DNA of 41,971 nucleotides, taken from the NCBI GenBank assembly GCA_002411015.1, contig DHPY01000105.1, forward strand, positions 1 to 41,971. The letters run 5' to 3'. Position numbers and translations under genes: made by a program. This stretch comes from Armatimonadetes bacterium UBA5352. GTDB lineage: Bacteria; Armatimonadota; Zipacnadia; Zipacnadales; UBA5352. Under the pieces are notes generated by a model, which saw only the letters and a list, made by a program, of their open reading frames with translations, did no database searches and was not told where the DNA came from. Below, one piece after another: positions 7,386-15,655 of the stretch (within the stretch, counting starts at the first letter, position 1; each line of letters opens with the position of its first letter).

Positions 7386-9704
7386 ATGAGAATCCCCAGC
7401 CTGTGTATCTTCCTGGCGTCCGCCGTTGCCTGCCAGGTCAGCGCCCAGTCGGTCACGCTCGTCAGCAGAGGTGAAGCGAACTACAGGATCGTTCTGCCGG
7501 CCGAGCCTGATCCGATGGAGCAGGCCGCTGCGAGCGAACTCGACCTGTACCTGGCGAAGCTCGCGGGCAAGAGCCAGCTCACCACTGCGGCGGAGCCCGC
7601 GGTCACCATCGAGATCGGCCGGGCCGCACAGAATCCGCTGTTGCTCGAGCAGGCTTCCGCCGATCAGAGCGGGTTCTACGTCGACGTAACCGGTGACACC
7701 GTGCGGCTGGCGGGCGCCACTCCCAAAGCCACGCTGTATGCAGTCTACGACCTGCTGGAGCAGCTTGGCTGCCGCTGGTTCATGCCTGGGGAGATCGGCG
7801 AATCCGTGCCGCGGCTGAGCGTGGTGCAGGTTGAGGCGACCAGCAGGGTGGAGATCCCTGACTTCAGGGGCCGCGCGCTCCAGGCGCTGCCGAAGCACGA
7901 GTCGAGCGAGATCTGGGCGGTGCGCAACAAGCTCGGTGGCGAGGTCTACCCGGGAGCGCACTCGTGGGCGCGGTACCTGCCGGCGGACACCTACTTCGGC
8001 ACCAACCCCGAGTACTACGGGCTCGTCAACGGTGAGCGCATCCCCCGCCAGCTCTGCACCTCGAACTCGAACGTGGTCGCGATCATCGCGGCCAGGATCA
8101 TCGAGGAGCACTCCGCCGATCCGACAAAGACCTGGTTCGGCATCGGCCCGAACGATGGCGGCGGCTTCTGCGAGTGCGAGAACTGCCGCGCCCTCGACGC
8201 CGGCGACGTGGATCCGTTCTCCGGCGAGGTGTCGATCACTGATCGTTTCCTGACCTTCGCCAACACCGTGGCCGCTGAGGTGCACAGGGTCTTCCCGGAT
8301 ATCCGCTTCGCGTTTTATGTGTACCACAACTACATGATGCCGCCTCGGACCGTTATGCCCGACCCGAGCATCGTGCCGGCGATCGCGCCGATCAACCTCT
8401 GCCGTCTCCACGGAATGGGCGAATCGGTCTGCCCCGAGCGCAACCTGCACCAGTATCTCATCAGCGAGTGGACGCGTATCTCCCCGGAGGTCTACCACCG
8501 CGGCTACAGCTACAACCTTGCGGACCCCAATCTGCCGCTCAACTACGTGGGACAGTGGGCCTACGAGATCCCCTACTGCGAGCGCGCCGGGATCGTCGGG
8601 ATGCGCATCGAGACGCAGATGTCCTGGGCGAACTACGGCCCGCTCGGCTACGTGCTGGCACAGCTTATGTGGGATTCGAAGCAGGACATGACGCTGCTCA
8701 TGGAGGACTACCACGACCGCTTCTACGGCCCAGCGGCAAAGCCGATGCAGCTTTACTGGATGTACATGAACCGGCTGCGCAAGGAGGCGCCGTATCACAC
8801 CGGCAATGCGGTGAACATCCCGGATATCTACCCGCCGGCCGCCATGGAGTACCTCGGGCAGCGTTTGCGCGATGCCACTCGAGTCGCGAAGGGCCGTGCG
8901 CCGTATGAGGAGCGCGTGAATATCGCCACGAAGAGCTGGCAGTACCTGGATTCGTTCATCCGGATGAGGGCGCTGTCAGAGAGCTACTCCTGGAGTGAGG
9001 CCGCGAAGGCTCTGAACGAGATGAGGGCCATCGGCACGTGGATGGAGACGTACGATCCGCCACTGGTTACCGCCGGCGGCGGCGTGGCGCGCATCAACCG
9101 CTTCTGGGCGCCTGAGGTTGAGCAGGCGAGTGAGCGCGTGACGCGCAGCAACAAGAAGATCGCCGGCCTCGGCGACGTCTGGAAGACCTGGATGGACCCG
9201 TACGACTCCGGCGAACTACTGAAGCTCTACTCCCGCCGGGTGGATGACCGCTCATGGCCGACGATGAGGACCTACTCGGCGAGTTGGTCGGATCAGGGCC
9301 TGCGCTACTACCACGGGGTGATGTGGTATCGGCAGGAGGTGCAGATTCTTCCTGAGTGGGCCGGGCGGCCGGTCATGCTGTGGTTCGGCGGCGTAGACGA
9401 GGACGCGAAGGTCTGGGTGAACGACGTCTACGTGGGTGAGGTCCAGACGAACGGATGGCAGCCTGCTGAGCTGGAGATCACGCATGCTGTGCGCTACGGC
9501 CGGGACAACCTGATCGCGGTGAAGGTCACCAACGCAGTGACCAACGAACTCGGCTGCGGTGGCATCACGCGACCGGTCATGCTCTGGTCTCCCGAGCCGC
9601 TGGCCGATGGCGAGGTCGCCGAGCCGGTCGTTGAGCCGGCGCCCGCGGCCGAACAGCCCGCAGCGGGGCAGCAGCCCGATCCAGGGCCATCTGTGCCGCA
9701 GTGA
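7386..9704 (+). CDS. Exported DUF4838 protein with C-terminal GH2-type jelly-roll domain
   Basis: A 772-residue protein with a signal peptide (MRIPSLCIFLASAVACQVSA, cleavage before QSV). Order of parts: N-terminal alpha/beta domain (about 22-145), DUF4838 barrel with the CECENC cluster near residues 262-267, a helical section (about 450-610), and a C-terminal beta-sandwich (about 630-735). The segment YRQEVQILPEWAG followed by WFGGVDEDAKVWVND is typical of the sugar-binding domain of GH2 beta-galactosidases. The last 35 residues are rich in Pro, Ala and Glu and low in complexity, perhaps a surface linker. ATG 7386 follows GAGGTGACACG. It diverges from the thymidylate-kinase pair over 192 bases. 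Glycoside degradation is inferred; no catalytic residue can be named with confidence. Confidence 0.85.
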   Translation: MRIPSLCIFLASAVACQVSAQSVTLVSRGEANYRIVLPAEPDPMEQAAASELDLYLAKLAGKSQLTTAAEPAVTIEIGRAAQNPLLLEQASADQSGFYVDVTGDTVRLAGATPKATLYAVYDLLEQLGCRWFMPGEIGESVPRLSVVQVEATSRVEIPDFRGRALQALPKHESSEIWAVRNKLGGEVYPGAHSWARYLPADTYFGTNPEYYGLVNGERIPRQLCTSNSNVVAIIAARIIEEHSADPTKTWFGIGPNDGGGFCECENCRALDAGDVDPFSGEVSITDRFLTFANTVAAEVHRVFPDIRFAFYVYHNYMMPPRTVMPDPSIVPAIAPINLCRLHGMGESVCPERNLHQYLISEWTRISPEVYHRGYSYNLADPNLPLNYVGQWAYEIPYCERAGIVGMRIETQMSWANYGPLGYVLAQLMWDSKQDMTLLMEDYHDRFYGPAAKPMQLYWMYMNRLRKEAPYHTGNAVNIPDIYPPAAMEYLGQRLRDATRVAKGRAPYEERVNIATKSWQYLDSFIRMRALSESYSWSEAAKALNEMRAIGTWMETYDPPLVTAGGGVARINRFWAPEVEQASERVTRSNKKIAGLGDVWKTWMDPYDSGELLKLYSRRVDDRSWPTMRTYSASWSDQGLRYYHGVMWYRQEVQILPEWAGRPVMLWFGGVDEDAKVWVNDVYVGEVQTNGWQPAELEITHAVRYGRDNLIAVKVTNAVTNELGCGGITRPVMLWSPEPLADGEVAEPVVEPAPAAEQPAAGQQPDPGPSVPQ

Positions 9705-9770
9705 ACGCACCGACATTCTCTCGCAGCCGGATCTCGCCACGCGGGGGGAGTGCCGTCACGGGAGGGGCAG

Positions 9771-11192
9771 ATGGTTTCAGATGAAGCAGTTGTCGTGCTG
9801 GGCGCCGGTCCCGCGGGACTTGGCGTCGCGTACGAGCTTGCGAACCGCCAGGTGCCCGTGATCGTCCTCGAACGAGAGGATAGCGTCGGCGGGATCTGCC
9901 GGACGGTGCGCGGCAATGGCTACACGGTGGACGTCGGCGGCCATCGCCTGATCACGAAGATGGACGAGGTCCTCAGCACCTGGAAGCGGCTCCTCGGCGA
10001 GGACCTGCTGGTGCGGGAGCGGAGGACCCGCATCTTCCTGCGCGGGCGGCTGATGCCGTACCCGCTGCGGATCGCGAGCACCTGCCGGACACTCGGCCTG
10101 TCGGAGTCACTGCTGGCGGTCTTCAGCTACCTTGCCGCCGGACTGCACCCGCTGCCCGACGACAGCTTCGAGAACTGGGTGACAAACCGCTTCGGCAGGC
10201 GGGTCTACCAGCACTTCTTCAGGACCTACACCGAGAAAGTGTGGGGGACGCCGTGCAGCGAGTTGAGCGCAGACTGGGCGGCGCAGAGGATCCGCTCGTT
10301 CTCGCTCCTGGACGCGATGAAAGATGCCGTGCGCGGGGCCTTCCAGCCCGATCTCGAAGCCGACGACGAGAGCCTGCTCGCCTCGTTCCACTACCCGCGG
10401 CTCGGCCCGGGCATGCTCTTTGAGGCCTACGCCGACGCGATCGCGGCGGGCTCCGGACAGGTCCTCACCGGCCGCGAGGTCGTGCGGATCATTCGCGAGG
10501 GCAACAGGATCCGCGAAGTCCTGACGAGCGGCGCAGGGGCCAAGGAGCACCACGCGGGAGGCAGCTTCCTGAGCAGCCTGCCGCTCGCTCAGTTGCCGCT
10601 GCTGATCGCCCCGCCGCCGCCTGCCGAGGTGCTGCAGGCGGCACGGGCATTGCGCCACCGGTCGTTCGTGTCAGTAGCGCTGCTGCTCGATCAGCCGTGC
10701 GCGCTGCCTGACACCTGGATCTACGTGCATGAGCCGGGGGTGCGGATGGGCCGCGTGCAGAACTACCTGAACTGGAGCCCCGAATTGGTCGAGCGCGAGG
10801 GCCACTCCTGCATCGCCGCCGAGTACTTCGCTTGGCAGGAGGATCCGCTCTGGACCGCCTCCGACGCGGAGATGACTGATCTCGCAGTGCGCGAGCTGAG
10901 CGATCTTGGGCTGATCGAGCCGCGCAGTGTCGTGGGTGCGACCGTGACGCGAGTCTCGCACGCATATCCGATCTACGATCCAGGCTACCGTGAGCGCGTT
11001 GACACGGTCCGCTCGTGGGTGGAGAGCATCGGGAACCTGCAGACGATCGGGCGCAGCGGCCAGCACCGCTACATCAACCTGGATTTCGCGATCATGACCG
11101 GCATCCAGGCCGCGCGCAACCTCAACGGCGCCAACCACGATACCTGGCTGGTCGGGACCGAGGAGCAGTACCTGGAAGACAGGCCGAGCTAG
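9771..11192 (+). CDS. FAD-dependent amine-oxidase / UDP-galactopyranose mutase-like protein
   Basis: A 473-residue cytoplasmic flavoprotein. The N-terminal Rossmann motif is VLGAGPAGLG (residues 9-18), followed by the family's VDVGGHRL segment (53-60). The block YTEKVWG, then ELSADWAAQR, near residues 150-170 is characteristic of UDP-galactopyranose-mutase-like and protoporphyrinogen-oxidase-like proteins found in polysaccharide clusters. ATG 9771 is chosen over an in-frame ATG at 9750 because GGGAGGGGCAG lies immediately before it. It is first in a likely operon with an HD hydrolase (44 bases on) and a membrane glycosyltransferase. The context suggests modification of a sugar nucleotide or lipid-linked sugar for a cell-surface glycan; the exact substrate is unknown. 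Confidence 0.75.
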   Translation: MVSDEAVVVLGAGPAGLGVAYELANRQVPVIVLEREDSVGGICRTVRGNGYTVDVGGHRLITKMDEVLSTWKRLLGEDLLVRERRTRIFLRGRLMPYPLRIASTCRTLGLSESLLAVFSYLAAGLHPLPDDSFENWVTNRFGRRVYQHFFRTYTEKVWGTPCSELSADWAAQRIRSFSLLDAMKDAVRGAFQPDLEADDESLLASFHYPRLGPGMLFEAYADAIAAGSGQVLTGREVVRIIREGNRIREVLTSGAGAKEHHAGGSFLSSLPLAQLPLLIAPPPPAEVLQAARALRHRSFVSVALLLDQPCALPDTWIYVHEPGVRMGRVQNYLNWSPELVEREGHSCIAAEYFAWQEDPLWTASDAEMTDLAVRELSDLGLIEPRSVVGATVTRVSHAYPIYDPGYRERVDTVRSWVESIGNLQTIGRSGQHRYINLDFAIMTGIQAARNLNGANHDTWLVGTEEQYLEDRPS

Positions 11193-11236
11193 AGACGAGC
11201 GAGCTTCATCTCCATCCGAATCGAGGAACAGACACG

Positions 11237-12007
11237 GTGAGGCAGACAATCACTGAGCTTGAAGAGGTCGTGCGTGGGAGACTTGAGAACTGGCCGGAGC
11301 AGTGGGAGGGCTATCACTGGCCCGGTTATACCTGGGAGCACACGCTGCGCGTCCGCGATCTTGCGCTGCGCCTCGCGGGCGAGGCGGGGGCCGATGCCGA
11401 GGTCGTTGAGATCGCTGCGGTGCTGCATGACATAGAGAAGCCGGTGGGGCGCGAGCACGCGCATGCCGGCGCCGAGACATCGCGAGTGGTGCTGGCGGAG
11501 TGCGACCTGTCGGGCGAGATGTGCGAGCGCATCATCCACGCCATCGACAGCCACGCGGGCGAGAACCGCCCGGACTACCCGATCGAGAACCTGGTGCTGG
11601 GCGACGCCGACCTCATCGACGCGAACTTCGGGCTGGTTGGCACGTGGCGGTTCATCACGATCCGCGCCGGGCATGGCTCGAGCGTCGAGGAAACCATCCG
11701 CGGCTTCCGCGACTGGCTGCCGCGCAAGGACGAGTTGATCGGGCTGCTGAATACCGAGCCCGGGCGGGCGGTTGCCGCCGATCGGCGCGAGTGGATGCAC
11801 CAGTTCTGCGCGGGGGTCGAGGAGGCCTTCGACGACGGCGCGTCCGGTCGCGGGCTGGTGAGCATGGTTGAGCATATCAACGCGGAGCACGCGCGCGGGA
11901 GCATCCTGCAGCAGCTTGCGGCGCTGCTCGCGATCGCGGAGGCCTCAGGCGATGGCGCCATGGGCGCCTACCGCCGGCTCGTGGATGAGATCGAAGGGCG
12001 GGCGTAG
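11237..12007 (+). CDS. HD domain metal-dependent phosphohydrolase
   Basis: A 256-residue protein with a single HD domain. Candidate metal ligands are H35 (in TWEHTLRVRDL), H64-D65 (in VLHDIEKP) and a later aspartate in the GDADLID segment; further histidines lie between (H74, H76, H101, H106). Such proteins hydrolyse phosphate esters, often of nucleotides, and no effector domain is present to refine this. The likely start is GTG 11237, preceded by GAGGAA; the frame is open upstream but only inside the previous gene. It sits between a flavoprotein and a glycosyltransferase with short spacers, so co-transcription is likely. The C-terminal helical half (about 150-256) matches nothing I recognise. 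Confidence 0.75.
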   Translation: MRQTITELEEVVRGRLENWPEQWEGYHWPGYTWEHTLRVRDLALRLAGEAGADAEVVEIAAVLHDIEKPVGREHAHAGAETSRVVLAECDLSGEMCERIIHAIDSHAGENRPDYPIENLVLGDADLIDANFGLVGTWRFITIRAGHGSSVEETIRGFRDWLPRKDELIGLLNTEPGRAVAADRREWMHQFCAGVEEAFDDGASGRGLVSMVEHINAEHARGSILQQLAALLAIAEASGDGAMGAYRRLVDEIEGRA

Positions 12008-12030
12008 ACGCTCCAAGGGAGGGGCAGCGG

Positions 12031-13680
12031 ATGATGGCTCCGAGTGAGGCCGAGGTGCGCGCGCGGTGCGGCGTCGGCGAGCTGATCGTGGTTCTGCTGC
12101 TCACCACTCTCCTGTGGATCGGCTACCTCAGCCGAACGGACTTCCACGTTTTCCCGCGCGAGGACGTGATGGAGACGGTCGTTGCCGCGCGCGAGCATGC
12201 CGCCGGCAACGGCCACACCATCCGCACAGTCGCGCCCTCGACGCTGGTCTTCCTGAAACAGCAGGGGCGGCTGGAGCGGCCGTGGCCGAATGTCCTGCGC
12301 GCGCCGCTGCCGGTCATGCTCATCGCGACGTTCTCGCGAGTCGTCCCGGAGCCACTGGCGGTAGCTCTGTCCTCAGGCATCTTTATGCTGCTGAGCGCGC
12401 CGCTGATCTACCTGCTCGCGTTCAGGCTTCAGGGGCGGCCTGCGGCCATCCTCGCCGCCGCAGCCTTCGTGCTCTCGCCCGCGGGGCTTTACCTCGGCTC
12501 AACCGGCCTCACCGAGAGCAGCACGATCTTCAGTCTGACCGCGCTCGCCCTGCTGCTCATGGGGCCGATCGCCTGGCGGAGCGCCTTTGCTGCAGGGGTC
12601 GCGGCCGCCATCGGCTACCTTGGCCGGTCCACCGTGAGCGCCTGGGCGATCGTCACCATCCTCTACGTTGCCTACGCATCACGCGGCGACGGCTGGAGGC
12701 ACGCCTTCGGCAGATCGGCCGCGTTCGCGCTGCCGGTGGCCCTCGTCGTCGGCTGGCGGGGCCTGCAGATGCTCGCGCTCACCGGCGAGTTCGGCTACTC
12801 CGCGCAGCCCGACATGATGATCCGCCACGACCTCGACCTCTACCCGGGGCGCAGTGCGAGCCACGCGCTGGAGCACTGGTCGCCGCTGCAGTTCATCCTC
12901 CAGCACCCGGGCGCGATCGCGCGCAAGTACGCGGTGATCGCGGAGGATGTCTGGCCGCACCTGCTGGACCTGGGGGCGCTGCCGTTCCTCGTGGGCGCGT
13001 TCATGGTTGAACTGATTGTGGTCTTTGCTCGCGGGAAGCGCGGCGGCATCCGCTGGCTGATCTACGCGCTGCTTGCGCTGATGGTCCTGCTCGTGCCGCT
13101 TGCCTCGATCGACCATGGCGGCGTTGGCATCAGCCGCTACCTCGACCCGTTCGGCCCCCTCTGCGCGGCCTTCGGCGCGGCTTACATCGTTGAGCTTCTG
13201 CGGCGCAGCGGAGCATCGCTGCCGCTGGCAGCCATCCCACTGGCGGTGATCGTGCTCTTCACCGCGCTCCCGACGCTCATGGACGTCGCGGTCGGGGCGT
13301 ACCACCAGCAGGCGACCACGCAGATGCAGGCGGTCACCGACACCATCCAGGCCGAGGCCGCGCCGGATGACGTCATCGCGAGCACGCACGCCTCCACGCT
13401 GAGCTTCGTGGGCGGTCTGTACACGGTCCGGCTCCCGATCACGCCCGAGGACCTGCTGCGTCTCGACAGGGAGTATGTCCCGGTGCAGTGGGTGCACATC
13501 AAGCACCGGAGCGCGGAGAACCGGCCGCGCACGAGGGCGTGGCGGCCGATCATGCAGCAGGCGGAGACGCTTCCGGGCTTCGAGTTCTGGAGGCGCTTCG
13601 ACGACGGGAGCGTGGTGCTGCGGAGGGCTACGCAGGCGCGCGAGGCTGCAGTCCCTGCGCCTCCACCATCTGCTCCATAG
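12031..13680 (+). CDS. GT-C type polytopic membrane glycosyltransferase (ArnT/PMT-like)
   Basis: A 549-residue membrane protein with about ten hydrophobic segments through residue 425 and a soluble C-terminal portion. The first loop after TM1 carries FHVFPREDVMETVV, with the acidic residues GT-C enzymes use for catalysis between TM1 and TM2. A Pro/Arg-containing segment RPWPNVLRAPLPV lies before TM2, as in ArnT-like proteins. Such enzymes transfer sugars from polyprenyl-phosphate donors on the outer face of the membrane. The start follows GGGAGGGGCAGCGG, nearly the same ribosome site as the flavoprotein gene two genes upstream. The last 53 bases overlap the end of trmFO on the other strand. 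Donor and acceptor are unknown. Confidence 0.75.
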   Translation: MMAPSEAEVRARCGVGELIVVLLLTTLLWIGYLSRTDFHVFPREDVMETVVAAREHAAGNGHTIRTVAPSTLVFLKQQGRLERPWPNVLRAPLPVMLIATFSRVVPEPLAVALSSGIFMLLSAPLIYLLAFRLQGRPAAILAAAAFVLSPAGLYLGSTGLTESSTIFSLTALALLLMGPIAWRSAFAAGVAAAIGYLGRSTVSAWAIVTILYVAYASRGDGWRHAFGRSAAFALPVALVVGWRGLQMLALTGEFGYSAQPDMMIRHDLDLYPGRSASHALEHWSPLQFILQHPGAIARKYAVIAEDVWPHLLDLGALPFLVGAFMVELIVVFARGKRGGIRWLIYALLALMVLLVPLASIDHGGVGISRYLDPFGPLCAAFGAAYIVELLRRSGASLPLAAIPLAVIVLFTALPTLMDVAVGAYHQQATTQMQAVTDTIQAEAAPDDVIASTHASTLSFVGGLYTVRLPITPEDLLRLDREYVPVQWVHIKHRSAENRPRTRAWRPIMQQAETLPGFEFWRRFDDGSVVLRRATQAREAAVPAPPPSAP

Positions 13681-14956
13681 CCTTGACCGCGAGGTGCGCC
13701 TGCAGCTCCCGGCGCTCGCGCTTGCGCAGGCGCTTCTCAGACGGCGGCTCCGGCAGCAGGCCGAAGTTGGAGTTCATCGGCTGGAAGTGCTCCGGATCGG
13801 CGGTGGTGATGTGCCGCGCGAGCGATCCGATGACCGACTGCTCCGGCATGACCAGCGGCTCCTCGCCAAGCGCCAGCCGCGCGGCGTTGATCCCCGCCAC
13901 GAGCCCCGATGCCACGCTCTCGACGTACCCCTCGACGCCCGTGATCTGCCCGGCGAAGAAAAGGTCATCGCGCTCGCGGTGCTGCCAGGTCGGGCGAAGC
14001 TGCGTCGGCGCGTTGACGTAGGTGTTCCGGTGCACGGCCCCGAAGCGCAGGAACTCCGCGTGCTCGAGGCCCGGGATCATGTGGAAGACCCGGCGCTGCT
14101 CCGGATAGGTCAGGGAGGTCTGGAAGCCCACGAGGTTCCACATCGTGCCCTCGCGGTTCTCCGCGCGAAGCTGCACGACCGCCCACGGCATCCGGCCGGT
14201 ACGCGGGTCGGTGAGGCCCTTCGGCTTCATGGGACCGAAGCGCGGACCGTCGGGGCCGCGTGAGGCGATGATCTCGATCGGCAGGCAGCCCTCGAAGAGC
14301 TCGCGCGGGTCGTAGTCCGCGTGCAGCGTGGTCTCCGCCGCCAGCAGCGCCTCGTAGAACGCGTCGTACTCCTCGCGGGTGAACGGGCAGTTGATGTAGT
14401 CGGCCTCGCCCTTGTCGTAGCGCGACTGCCGGAAGGCGATCGTCTCGTCGATGCTCTCCGCGGACACGATGGGGGAGAGGGCGTCATAGAAGTAGAGCCG
14501 CTCCGCGCCGGTGAGGCCCGCGATCTCAGTGGCAAGCGCGTTCGATGTAAGCGGTCCGGAGGCGATGATCGCCGGGCCGCCCGGGATCGCGGCAACCTCG
14601 CCTCGGCGCACCTCGATCAGCGGATGCTCCGAGAGCGCCGCCGTGACCGCCTGCGCGAAGCGTGTGCGATCCACCGCCAGCGCCTGGCCCGCAGGCACCG
14701 AGTGCTCCTCGGCGCAGCGCAGGATCAGCGAGCCGAGCAGCCGCAGTTCGTGCTTGAGGACGCCATGCGCCGAGGTCAGCAGCGTGGACTTGAGCGAGTT
14801 CGAGCAGACCAGCTCGGCGAAGAGATCGGTCTCATGCGCGGGCGTCATGCGGTCGGGGCGCATCTCGCACAGTACCACCGGCACGCCACGCTCGGCGACC
14901 TGCCATGCGGCTTCCGAGCCGGCGAGGCCCGCTCCGACGATGGTGATCGGCTTCAT
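13628..14956 (-). CDS. trmFO: Methylenetetrahydrofolate-tRNA-(uracil-54-C5)-methyltransferase
   Basis: A full-length 442-residue TrmFO, which makes ribothymidine at position 54 of tRNA using methylene-tetrahydrofolate and FADH2. The FAD motif is IVGAGLAGSEAAW (residues 6-18), followed by VLCEMRP. The conserved Cys of ELVCSNSLKS is C51, and the second functional Cys, in FEGCLPIE, is C223; these correspond to C53 and C226 of the Bacillus enzyme. The end GLLPEPP plus a basic, Arg-rich tail is typical. It begins one base after the stop of the cold-shock-like gene, so translational coupling is likely. Its 3' end overlaps the convergent glycosyltransferase gene by 53 bases. Confidence 0.95.
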   Translation of the reverse strand: MKPITIVGAGLAGSEAAWQVAERGVPVVLCEMRPDRMTPAHETDLFAELVCSNSLKSTLLTSAHGVLKHELRLLGSLILRCAEEHSVPAGQALAVDRTRFAQAVTAALSEHPLIEVRRGEVAAIPGGPAIIASGPLTSNALATEIAGLTGAERLYFYDALSPIVSAESIDETIAFRQSRYDKGEADYINCPFTREEYDAFYEALLAAETTLHADYDPRELFEGCLPIEIIASRGPDGPRFGPMKPKGLTDPRTGRMPWAVVQLRAENREGTMWNLVGFQTSLTYPEQRRVFHMIPGLEHAEFLRFGAVHRNTYVNAPTQLRPTWQHRERDDLFFAGQITGVEGYVESVASGLVAGINAARLALGEEPLVMPEQSVIGSLARHITTADPEHFQPMNSNFGLLPEPPSEKRLRKRERRELQAHLAVKAMEQMVEAQGLQPRAPA

Positions 14957-14957
14957 G

Positions 14958-15446
14958 CTACGCCAGCCGCTCCGGCTTCAGGGCACTTGGGCCCCTGCGG
15001 TTCTCGCTGGCGACGAAGCGGAAGCGTTTGCCGAGGGTCACTTCACTCATCGTTTCAGGGAGGTCCATGAATATGTTGAAGCGGTGGCCGCGCCCATCCG
15101 CCACCTGCAGGAAGCACGCGCGGCCGCTCGGCAGGACGTTGACGACTGCGCCGGCTGCGTGCTTGCCTTTCACCAGCACCGCGGCCGCGGTCGGCTTTCC
15201 GCCCGCCTTCAGCGGCGGCTTCGCGACGAAGAAGACGGTGTCGCCGCGGGCGGGCCGCTCCTCTGACGCAAGCAAACGGGGGTCGTAGTAGTACTTCTCA
15301 TCGCCTCGGATGATGTAGCCGAAGTCCTTCCCGGCGTCGCTGTAGACAACGCTTACGACGCCGCGAAGCGGGCGCTCGAAGGCTGCAGCAGGCAGTGTCT
15401 GCTCCTCCATCGGGCTCTCTGGTTCAGCGTGTTCATTCTGGTCCAC
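14958..15446 (-). CDS. Cold-shock-like (OB-fold) nucleic-acid-binding protein, probable
   Basis: A 162-residue protein with two related segments. Residues about 28-90 (GVVSVVYSDAGKDFGYI, then a VFFVAKPP strand) and about 97-160 (GKHAAGAVVNVLPSGRACFL, then RFRFVASENRRG) each resemble a cold-shock OB-fold: G.V......GFI followed by V.F. The classical RNP1 sequence is not intact, so assignment rests on the pattern only. The start is GTG 15446 behind GAGGGAGACGACAC. The stop lies one base before trmFO, suggesting an RNA-related partner for the tRNA methyltransferase. The spacer upstream has an extended -10 on this strand. An unrelated beta-barrel fold remains possible. Confidence 0.55.
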   Translation of the reverse strand: MDQNEHAEPESPMEEQTLPAAAFERPLRGVVSVVYSDAGKDFGYIIRGDEKYYYDPRLLASEERPARGDTVFFVAKPPLKAGGKPTAAAVLVKGKHAAGAVVNVLPSGRACFLQVADGRGHRFNIFMDLPETMSEVTLGKRFRFVASENRRGPSALKPERLA

Positions 15447-15517
15447 GTGTCGTCTCCCTCAGTATCGGCAGCCCCGGAGTTTCCACGGGGCGAATAATGG
15501 CGATGATCGCAACACCC

Positions 15518-15526
15518 ATTGTAGCA
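15518..15526 (-). promoter_or_regulatory. Extended -10 promoter for cold-shock-like gene and trmFO
   Basis: On the minus strand the element reads TGCTACAAT, an extended -10 (TGn plus TACAAT), about 70 bases before the GTG start at 15446. No good -35 lies 16-18 bases upstream, as is common for extended -10 promoters. Confidence 0.45.
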
Positions 15527-15572
15527 CAGAAGGCGCTTGAGCGGGTGCGAGCATAGGCGGAGGCTCCTCGGC

Positions 15573-15601
15573 TACATGAGTGAAGCGAGTTCATGTATAA
15601 T
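15573..15601 (+). promoter_or_regulatory. Permease promoter -10 with overlapping inverted-repeat operator
   Basis: A perfect TATAAT lies at 15596-15601. Directly overlapping it is a perfect inverted repeat, TACATGA (15573-15579) and TCATGTA (15591-15597), separated by 11 bases. A repressor bound there would block the promoter. No strong -35 is seen, consistent with a promoter needing an activator or with weak basal activity. Transcription from this -10 would begin near 15608, downstream of an in-frame ATG at 15593, which supports ATG 15656 as the permease start. The regulator is not in this window's immediate neighbourhood. Confidence 0.5.
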
Positions 15602-15655
15602 CGAGACCGCTGTTCATCGCCGAACTCCACCCTGTCCGCCGAACGGACGGTTCGC

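Noticed and set aside
7194..8798. Upstream extension of the thymidylate kinase B frame
   Set aside because: It runs antisense to the DUF4838 gene at 7386-9704. The extension has no motifs, and GTG/ATG choices there lack ribosome sites, whereas ATG 7193 has one directly upstream.
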